In this document: positions 12,972 through 18,568 of the stretch, piece after piece
Layout: the number at the start of each line of letters is the position of its first letter
How positions within the stretch are numbered: the first letter of the stretch is position 1
Assembly: GCA_964408025.1 (NCBI GenBank)
Contig: CAYOXX010000064.1
Location: forward strand, 1 to 18,568
DNA: 18,568 bases
Direction of reading: 5' to 3'
DNA from: CAYOXX01 sp964408025
GTDB lineage: Bacteria > Acidobacteriota > DATKUA01
The notes under the pieces: model-generated
Told to the model about the DNA's origin: nothing
Seen by the model: the letters and a program-made list of their open reading frames with translations, nothing else
Database searches by the model: none
Program-made: the position numbers and the translations under genes

Positions 12972-13454
12972 TCAGGTCATGAACGGCCCTTCACCTAGCG
13001 TCTTCCACCAGGCGCCCATCTGCCCGACGTGGTAGGTTTCGTGGTAGACGAAGAAGTTCAACGCGCCCAGCGGCGTGCCGTCGTCGATTGGTAAACCCTT
13101 CGGCGGCGGCCCGGACAGATCCTCAAAGGTTGCCTCTTCGAGTCTCTTCAGCAGCTTCTCGGTTGCCTCGTCCCAGGCGGAGCGGATCTGCGCAAGCGGC
13201 GGATATTTGGAAGGATCGTTCAGATCCTCATCCGCCACGGCGAGATCTCCCCAAGGAGGTTCGCAGCCCTCGCCAAGCAGGCCGGACATGAAGGCGCGGG
13301 CCTCGGTCAGGTGTACAGCCAACCACAAAGGCGGATTTAAGATCTCACTGGCGAGTGTGGCGCTTGTGCCTTTGCTCAGGGCTTCGAAGGCCTTCCCCAG
13401 GTATTTCGCGTTGAGTTCCAACCGGCTGACTAATTGCTTAACGCTCTCTTCCAT
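12972..13454 (-). CDS. DinB-like four-helix metal-binding protein
   Basis: A 160-residue protein of the DinB/YfiT superfamily. The metal-binding histidine triad appears as His48 in LAVHLTEA and His138 and His142 in YHETYHVGQ, typical spacing for this fold. Members include thiol transferases for bacillithiol or mycothiol and many with unknown function; this one cannot be assigned. The frame stays open 50 codons upstream, but the chosen ATG has a strong GAGGAGG 6 bases ahead and begins the natural first helix (MEESVKQLVSRLE). It is divergent from the M49-like gene across a 148-base region and convergent with the cupin gene. Likely cytoplasmic. Confidence 0.85.
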   Translation of the reverse strand: MEESVKQLVSRLELNAKYLGKAFEALSKGTSATLASEILNPPLWLAVHLTEARAFMSGLLGEGCEPPWGDLAVADEDLNDPSKYPPLAQIRSAWDEATEKLLKRLEEATFEDLSGPPPKGLPIDDGTPLGALNFFVYHETYHVGQMGAWWKTLGEGPFMT

Positions 13455-13566
13455 ACCGGTCCTCCTCAACTGAAAGACGTTCTGTCTCGGGCGTTCGTTC
13501 GCGAAATCTTGCATAGGCGCCTCGACACAAAGCTGCGGTTGCGGGTGGAGCCTTCCTGCGCTACTC

Positions 13567-13600
13567 TCTCCCTCCCGAATATTCAGATTGCGGAGGGAGA
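13567..13600 (+). promoter_or_regulatory. Inverted repeat containing the M49 gene ribosome binding site
   Basis: TCTCCCTCC (13567-13575) and GGAGGGAGA (13592-13600) are perfectly complementary over 9 bp around a 16-base loop. The right arm is the ribosome binding site, ending 2 bases before the ATG. In RNA it would hide the ribosome binding site; in DNA it could be an operator. Confidence 0.65.
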
Positions 13601-13602
13601 TC

Positions 13603-15255
13603 ATGCGTATTGCGATCTCGATAATCGCGGTAGCGGTGATCGCAGCCGCGCTGGCAGTCGCGGGCGCCGAGGAGGACGAGGCGATGGCCGATATTCAAGA
13701 GCGCCTTGCCAAGTACGCGAGGGTTGAAGTGTCCAGCGACGAGCCGGGCCTGAGCGAAGGCCAGCGTGCGGTGCTCGGCAAGCTGATCGCGGCGGCGCGG
13801 CTGATGGACGAGATCTTCTGGACCCAGGCGAGCAGCGACGGCCTGGCGTGGCTGGCCGAGCTGGCCGGTGGCCGCGACGAGCTGGAGCGGCTGCGGCTGC
13901 GCTTTTTGACAATCAACAAGTGCCGCTTCGACCGACAAGCCGATAACGAGCCGTTCCTGGGTACGGGGCAGCGACCTGCGGGCGCCGCCTTCTGGCCGGA
14001 CGACCTGACCCGCGAGGAGCTGGAGAGCTACTTGGCCGACCACCCCGACCAGCGGGACGAGCTCCTCGGCTTGACGACAGTGGTGCGGCGCGACGGCGAC
14101 CGCCTCGCAGCGATCCCCTACAGTGTAGTCTACGAGGGCTGGCTGCGGCCGGCGGCTCGTCTACTGCTCGAGGCGGCCGAGTTGAGCGGGAACGAGAGCC
14201 TCAGCCGCTACCTCAGCTTGCGCGCCGAGGCCCTTCTGAGCGACGACTACCTCGAGAGCGACATGGCCTGGATGGACCTCGAGGGGAACGTCCTGGACAT
14301 CGTCATCGGCCCGATCGAGGTCTACGAGGACGGCCTCATGAACCGCAAGGCGTCCTACGAGGCGTTCGTGCTGGTCAAGGACGAGGAGGCCAGCCGAGCC
14401 CTCGAATCCTACATCGAGGCGATGGACGCCATGCAGGCGGCGCTGCCGATAGACGAGCGCTTCAAGCGCCGCCGGGTGCGGCTTGGCTCCAGCGTCGGCG
14501 TCTTCACTCTCGTCTACGCTGCCGGCGACGGCGACGCGGGCATCAAGACCATCGCCATCTCGCTGCCCAACGACGAGCGCGTGCGCGAGCGCAAGGGCTC
14601 GCGCAAGATCATGCTGCGCAACGCCATCGAGGCCAAGTTCCGCATGATACTGGTGCCGATAGCCGAGCGCCTCCTGGCCACCGAGCAGCTCGAGCTGCTC
14701 GACGGCGACCTGTTCTTCACCAACATCCTGCTGCACGAGATCGCCCACAGCCTCGGCAACGACTTCGTGCTCGACGAGGACGGCGAGCGCACGGCCCTCA
14801 AGGTCGACGAGGCGCTGATGAACCACTCCTCGGCCATCGAGGAGTGCAAGGCGGACGTCGGCGGCCTCTTCAGCGCCAACGTGCTCGTCGAGCGCGGCGT
14901 GATCACGGCCGGGCAGCGTGCTGCGCTCTACGCCAACTTCCTGGCCGGCATCTTCCGCTCGGTTCGCTTTGGCGCCGCCGACTCGCACGGCATCGCCAAC
15001 GCCATCGAGCTCAACTGGCTGCTTGAGCGCGGCGGCGTCAGCCTCGGCGACGACGGCCGCTGGCGGGTGCACGAGGAGCCGTTCGCAGAGGCGCTGCGCG
15101 ACCTGCTGACCGAGCTGCTCACCATTCAGTACAGCGGCGACTACGAGCGCGCCGGCGCGCTCGTAAACCGCTACGGCGCCCTGCCGCAGCGGCTTGTCGA
15201 GCAGCTCGACGCCTGCTCCGACATACCCGTAGACATCGAGTTCGTCTGGCGCTGA
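13603..15255 (+). CDS. Exported M49-like (dipeptidyl peptidase III type) metallopeptidase
   Basis: A 550-residue protein with a signal peptide (MRIAISIIAVAVIAAALAVA, then GAEED). The zinc site is HEIAH with His378, Glu379 and His382, plus EECKAD at 413-418, the M49 second motif, where Glu414 is the expected third ligand. The HExxH form, one residue shorter than the HExxxH of eukaryotic dipeptidyl peptidase III, and the EExKAD sequence match bacterial relatives. The classical enzyme removes dipeptides from the N-terminus of short peptides and is cytosolic; this one is predicted to be exported. GGAGGGAG precedes the ATG at good spacing and lies inside an inverted repeat. A weak promoter candidate is TTGCGG (13539-13544) with TACTCT (13562-13567). 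It may be co-transcribed with the next exported protein. Confidence 0.82.
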   Translation: MRIAISIIAVAVIAAALAVAGAEEDEAMADIQERLAKYARVEVSSDEPGLSEGQRAVLGKLIAAARLMDEIFWTQASSDGLAWLAELAGGRDELERLRLRFLTINKCRFDRQADNEPFLGTGQRPAGAAFWPDDLTREELESYLADHPDQRDELLGLTTVVRRDGDRLAAIPYSVVYEGWLRPAARLLLEAAELSGNESLSRYLSLRAEALLSDDYLESDMAWMDLEGNVLDIVIGPIEVYEDGLMNRKASYEAFVLVKDEEASRALESYIEAMDAMQAALPIDERFKRRRVRLGSSVGVFTLVYAAGDGDAGIKTIAISLPNDERVRERKGSRKIMLRNAIEAKFRMILVPIAERLLATEQLELLDGDLFFTNILLHEIAHSLGNDFVLDEDGERTALKVDEALMNHSSAIEECKADVGGLFSANVLVERGVITAGQRAALYANFLAGIFRSVRFGAADSHGIANAIELNWLLERGGVSLGDDGRWRVHEEPFAEALRDLLTELLTIQYSGDYERAGALVNRYGALPQRLVEQLDACSDIPVDIEFVWR

Positions 15256-15291
15256 CACTAGAGCGGGTGCAGGCCCTGCGTTGCGATTGTA

Positions 15292-15349
15292 GGGGCGTCC
15301 GCCGCGGCGGATTAAGCCGCCCGGTGGTGCCGCCTTAGGCGGAGGCCCC
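15292..15349. repeat. Palindromic intergenic element
   Basis: GGGGC-G-TCCGCC (15292-15303) and GGCGGA-G-GCCCC (15338-15349) pair with a single central mismatch. The interior can form smaller GGCGG/CCGCC hairpins. It lies 36 bases after the M49 stop in the 205-base gap before the next gene, and its TGTAGGGGCG edge recalls dispersed repeats of environmental bacteria. Confidence 0.6.
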
Positions 15350-15460
15350 GCAGCTCTCGCGCGGCATCGTTTACTTCTTGCTGTGAGGACGGGTAACGGA
15401 ACGGGGCCGGCGTTCTGTTGTCTAATCAGCGTAGTCGACCCGGAGCGACGCGGGGGGGAA

Positions 15461-16432
15461 ATGAGAAACATATTCGCCATCTTGATCGCATTGCCCTTGT
15501 TCTTTGCCGCCACGTTGCCAGCCCAGGAGCAGCAGGAGGTGCCGGAGGGGTTCGAAAGGTACACCTGCCGCGACGACGCCGGCCTTGGTGGTCCCGCCTT
15601 CTCGCTGCTGATCCCGCGGGGGTGGAGTTTCGAGGGTGGCATCAGGTGGAACCCGGCCAGCCTCTGCGCGCCGGCGGTGGTCGAGCTTTCCGTGTCGGGC
15701 TCCGACGGCGAGAGGCTGCGCACGCTCCCGCCGGAGACGTTCGTCTGGGTGGAAGGCGGTTACGTCACTTCCTATTTCCGTCCAGGCGGCAACTACATGG
15801 GGATCGAAATCCAGCCACCGCAAAGCGCCGTCGGGTACCTCGAGGAGATCCTGATCGCGCAACCGTGCGAAGAGGGTGGGGAGATTGAGGTAGTCGAGAG
15901 CGAGTCGCTGCCCGGCCTGGCCGAGGAGCTCGGCGTCGAGGCCGAGGCAGTCCCCTGGTTCGAGACATCGCTGGACGGCGGGCGGATCAGGTTAGCCTAC
16001 GAGGAAGGCGGGCAGCGGTTCGAGGAGATCGTCTACGCCGTCGTCCAGCGCATCGACGTCCCGTTGAGCGGCTGGCCCGAAGGCAACGCCTCGTACACGA
16101 TCTGGACCGCCGACTACATCCACTCCTTCCGGGCACCGGCGGGGCGGCTCGGGGATCTGGAGCCGACCTTCCGGCGGATGGTTGCCAGCTTCGAGCTCAA
16201 TCCCGTCTGGCTGATCCGCTACCGGCAGCTGGTCGGCATGAACGCCTACTACGCGAACCTGGCCAGCCGCGAGCGCGCCCTGCTCGGGCAGTACTACATC
16301 TACCGCACCAACAGCGAGATCTCCGACATGATCATGGATTCCTGGGAGCGCCGCCAGCGAACGATGGACCGCATCTTCCGCAATTACAGCGACTACATCC
16401 GCGGTCCCGACGAGCGGCACCGCCAGCCATAG
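15461..16432 (+). CDS. Unrecognised exported protein
   Basis: A 323-residue protein with a signal peptide (MRNIFAILIALPLFFAATLP, cleavage near AQE). I do not recognise the family with confidence. The middle (about residues 30-230) looks like beta-rich repeats with FSLLIPRGW, YFRPGGNYMGIEI and YTIWTADYIHSFRAP. The C-terminus is helical (SEISDMIMDSWERRQRTMDR, then IFRNYSDYIRG), a pattern I associate with uncharacterised exported proteins in which this segment is often followed by more sequence, so this copy may be short at the C-terminus. The frame extends 26 codons upstream, but this ATG begins the signal peptide. A run of seven G lies 2 bases before the start and serves as a cramped ribosome binding site. 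Follows the M49-like gene on the same strand. Confidence 0.78.
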   Translation: MRNIFAILIALPLFFAATLPAQEQQEVPEGFERYTCRDDAGLGGPAFSLLIPRGWSFEGGIRWNPASLCAPAVVELSVSGSDGERLRTLPPETFVWVEGGYVTSYFRPGGNYMGIEIQPPQSAVGYLEEILIAQPCEEGGEIEVVESESLPGLAEELGVEAEAVPWFETSLDGGRIRLAYEEGGQRFEEIVYAVVQRIDVPLSGWPEGNASYTIWTADYIHSFRAPAGRLGDLEPTFRRMVASFELNPVWLIRYRQLVGMNAYYANLASRERALLGQYYIYRTNSEISDMIMDSWERRQRTMDRIFRNYSDYIRGPDERHRQP

Positions 16433-16542
16433 TTACCGCTCACACATGCTCCCCATAAGAATTCGTGCGCCCGCAAAGCGGGGGACTGCGGTCTATAGCA
16501 GTTGCCGAAAATCTACTCTGGAAAGGATGGAATTTATACGAT

Positions 16543-16582
16543 GTCATTGCGACCCCGAGTGAAGTGAGGGGGAAGCAATCTC
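16543..16582. repeat. Palindromic dispersed-type repeat (ATTGC...GCAAT)
   Basis: ATTGC (16546-16550) and GCAAT (16575-16579) enclose CCCC and GGGG arms. The edges GTCATTGCGA and GAAGCAATCTC are, from memory, those of a repeat common in several environmental and host-associated bacterial groups. It lies in the 426-base gap before feoB. Confidence 0.6.
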
Positions 16583-16651
16583 AATTATAATCCCTGCTTA
16601 CGCGACGATACACTTCTGCAACGCGTGGGGAAGGAGGGCATTGGGTTGAAA

Positions 16652-16678
16652 TCCCCCTTGCCGTCCTCGCAAAGGGGA
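16652..16678. repeat. Second palindromic intergenic repeat
   Basis: TCCCCCTTGC and GCAAAGGGGA pair with one mismatch around a 7-base loop. It resembles the AATCCCCC...AAAGGGG family of intergenic repeats. No gene is supported in 16433-16858; short minus-strand frames there are low-quality. Confidence 0.5.
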
Positions 16679-16748
16679 ACGTCGTTGGGGCACGCGGTGC
16701 CCTGCCTGGAGCCGGCCAAAACTTGTGCAATATGCGGGCTAAGGAGAT

Positions 16749-16784
16749 TTTGAACTTGAGAAACAGTTTCAAATTCGCTATATT
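16749..16784 (+). promoter_or_regulatory. feoB promoter with overlapping dyad
   Basis: TTGAGA (16756-16761, five of six), 17-base spacer, TATATT (16779-16784, five of six), predicted start near 16791 and a leader of about 68 bases. A dyad TTTGAA...TTCAAA (16749-16773) covers the -35 and could be an operator. It does not match the Fur consensus by eye. Confidence 0.65.
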
Positions 16785-16858
16785 TATATGGCAGGGCACG
16801 GGGATTGCGCGCCCGCAACGTCCTTGGAACCCAACGGGGCTGCAGGATTGGCTATTTA

Positions 16859-18568
16859 ATGAGAGCTGGTCGCAATCACAAAAAAGGCAGAGTCACTAAG
16901 GGCGGAGCCGGCTCTGCCGGCCTCTCGGACCACGCCTCATACGTGGCGCTGGCCGGCAATCCTAACTCCGGCAAGACAACAGTCTTCAACGCCCTGACCG
17001 GCGGCCGGGCCAGGACGGCCAACTACGCCGGCGTCACTGTCGAGAAGAAGGAAGGCAGGTTCCGCACCGCCGGCGGCCGCGATGTGCGGGTGCTCGACCT
17101 GCCGGGTCTCTACAGCCTCTCGGCGACATCGCCGGAGGAGATGATTGCCCAGCAGGTGCTGCTAGGCCAGCGCCGGGACACGCCGAAGCCGGACGTCGTG
17201 GTGGTCATCGTCGACGCCTCGAACCTGGAGCGCAACCTCTACCTGGCCACCCAGATAGCCGAGACCGGCGTGCCTGTGATCATCGCCCTCAACATGCTCG
17301 ACGTCGCCCGCGGGCGCGAGCTGAAGATCGACTCGCGCGAGCTGAGCCACGAGCTGGGCTTGCCGGTGATCGAGATGGTGGCCACCACCGGCGAGGGGGT
17401 CGGGGAGCTGCGCGAGCTCCTGGACCACCTGCACACCATCGGCTCGCCGCCGCGGCGCTGGCAGATGGACCACCGGGCCGAGCACGTCATCGGCGAGGTG
17501 GCGCAGGAGCTTATGGAGGCCGGGGCGGCGGGGCGCAGCAACGCCGACTGGCTGGCCCGCCGTGTGCTCTTCACCGACGGCGTGCCGCCGCTGACGCTGC
17601 CGCCGGTGCTGGAGGACCACCTGAAGCAGCACCGGAGCGCGATCGAGAGCGGCGACGACGACCTGCTGGACGACGAGGTGAGCGCCCGCTACAACTGGAT
17701 CCGCAAGGTATGCGCGGCTACCGTGGTCAAGCCGAAGGAGGAGCGGCTAATGCGCTCGGAGCTGATCGACCGCGTGGTGCTCCACCCACTAGCCGGCCCC
17801 GCGGTCTTCGCCCTCATGATGGCCGTCGTCTTCCAGGCGGTATTCTCATGGGCGCAGTGGCCGATGGCGGCCATCGAGGACGGCATCGGCCGGCTCGCCA
17901 GCCTTCTGCACGCGGCGATGCCGGCGGGGGAGCTGCGCAGCCTGCTGGCCGACGGCATCCTCGGTGGCGTCGGCAACGTGCTGGTATTCCTGCCACAGAT
18001 CATACTGCTCTTCTTCTTCATCGCCCTGCTGGAGGACACCGGCTACATGGCGCGCGCGGCCTTCCTGATGGACCGCATCATGAGCCGCGTGGGCCTCAAC
18101 GGCCAGGCGTTCATTCCGCTGCTCAGCTCGTTCGCCTGCGCCATCCCGGGCATCCTGGCCACGCGAACCATCCGCGACCGGCGCGACCGCCTAGTGACGA
18201 TTGCCGTCGCGCCGCTGATGACCTGCAGCGCGCGGCTGCCGGTCTACACGCTCATCATCGCCGCCTTCTTTCCCGACGTGCAGGTTCTGGGGCCGCTGTC
18301 GTCGCGGGGGCTGATACTGTTCGGCCTCTACTTTGGCGGCATATTCGCCGCCCTCGCGGTCGCCCTGGCGCTGCGGCGGTCGCTGCTGAGGGGCGAGAAG
18401 TCGCCGCTGCTGCTCGAGATGCCCTCCTACAAGCTGCCCAACGCCCGCAACGTCCTGGTCACTCTCTGGGAGCGCTCCTGGTCGTTCGTCAAGCGCGCCG
18501 GTACCATCATCCTGGTCATCACCATACTGCTCTGGTTCCTGATGACCCACCCGGGCAACGCCGAGCTG
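16859..18568 (+). CDS. feoB: Ferrous iron transport protein FeoB, 3' end beyond the window
   Basis: My translation gives 570 open codons to the window edge. FeoB is the inner-membrane Fe(II) transporter with an N-terminal G-protein domain. G1 is GNPNSGKTT (33-41), G2 lies in NYAGVTVEKKEG, G3 is DLPG (80-83, DLPGLYSLSATSPEE), G4 is NMLD (145-148) and G5 is probably VATTGEG. A helical domain links to membrane segments starting near residue 311. The gate signatures SSFACAIPGILATRTI and APLMTCSARLPVYTLI are present. The N-terminus has about 25 extra residues of basic and Gly-rich sequence before the G domain, with a weak ribosome binding site, so the start is uncertain. No feoA precedes it; FeoA/FeoC could lie downstream. 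Confidence 0.95.
   Translation, partial: MRAGRNHKKGRVTKGGAGSAGLSDHASYVALAGNPNSGKTTVFNALTGGRARTANYAGVTVEKKEGRFRTAGGRDVRVLDLPGLYSLSATSPEEMIAQQVLLGQRRDTPKPDVVVVIVDASNLERNLYLATQIAETGVPVIIALNMLDVARGRELKIDSRELSHELGLPVIEMVATTGEGVGELRELLDHLHTIGSPPRRWQMDHRAEHVIGEVAQELMEAGAAGRSNADWLARRVLFTDGVPPLTLPPVLEDHLKQHRSAIESGDDDLLDDEVSARYNWIRKVCAATVVKPKEERLMRSELIDRVVLHPLAGPAVFALMMAVVFQAVFSWAQWPMAAIEDGIGRLASLLHAAMPAGELRSLLADGILGGVGNVLVFLPQIILLFFFIALLEDTGYMARAAFLMDRIMSRVGLNGQAFIPLLSSFACAIPGILATRTIRDRRDRLVTIAVAPLMTCSARLPVYTLIIAAFFPDVQVLGPLSSRGLILFGLYFGGIFAALAVALALRRSLLRGEKSPLLLEMPSYKLPNARNVLVTLWERSWSFVKRAGTIILVITILLWFLMTHPGNAEL

Noticed and set aside
14161..15723. Open minus-strand frame of 520 codons.
   Set aside because: It is antisense to the M49-like gene and the next one, has low-complexity shadow composition and no recognisable motif or ribosome binding site.
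16581..16818. Two overlapping minus-strand frames of 72 and 77 codons.
   Set aside because: They are made of palindromic repeat sequence, have no ribosome binding site and no recognisable similarity.
1..18568. Search for CRISPR arrays, integrases, transposases, toxin-antitoxin or other defence genes.
   Set aside because: No regularly spaced direct repeats and no such proteins are visible; gene content is mostly housekeeping.

Overview
The window is a gene-dense stretch of a GC-rich bacterial chromosome, not obviously a mobile element. The bacterial markers are a DprA-TopA pair, HU, GalU and FeoB, sigma70-type promoters built on TTGACA/TATAAT-like boxes, GGAGG-type ribosome binding sites and a tRNA-Ala with encoded CCA. 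I cannot name the phylum. The mix of a cyclic-2,3-diphosphoglycerate-synthetase-like GTPase, several exported peptidases of different clans and dispersed palindromic repeats fits a poorly sampled environmental lineage better than a well-studied genus, but that is an impression. No CRISPR array, transposase, integrase, phage gene or toxin-antitoxin pair was seen.

Left part (1-3522): a minus-strand GTPase gene cut by the window edge; a minus-strand HU gene with its own promoter, a palindrome at the predicted transcription start and a hairpin after its stop; a tiny plus-strand membrane-peptide ORF closed by a hairpin; then a large exported subtilisin-family protease with a long two-module N-terminal region.

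Middle part (3523-8261): tRNA-Ala(CGC) with its promoter, a textbook terminator, a uridine-kinase-like gene, a homocysteine S-methyltransferase-family gene with its own promoter, an exported M14 zinc carboxypeptidase-like gene, and galU running the other way. galU is bracketed by two purine/G-rich tracts that are imperfect inverted copies of each other.

Right part (8262-18568): dprA and topA form a tight pair, and a consensus promoter lies inside the 3' end of dprA, so topA can probably be expressed alone. Next come an unrecognised acidic protein with a run of nine G in its reading frame, a small cupin, a convergent DinB-like gene, an exported M49-like (dipeptidyl peptidase III type) metallopeptidase whose ribosome binding site sits in an inverted repeat, an unrecognised exported protein, a 426-base repeat-rich intergenic stretch with a good promoter, and the 5' part of feoB.

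The genes mostly act independently: DNA topology and uptake (HU, DprA, TopA), nucleotide and sugar-nucleotide metabolism (uridine kinase, GalU), one-carbon/methionine chemistry, iron uptake (FeoB) and a set of three exported peptidases of unrelated fold (S8, M14, M49) suggesting use of external peptides. I found no convincing new multi-gene system. The items most worth a second look are regulatory (the topA promoter inside dprA, the inverted repeat over the M49 start, the HU palindrome) and the uncharacterised proteins.
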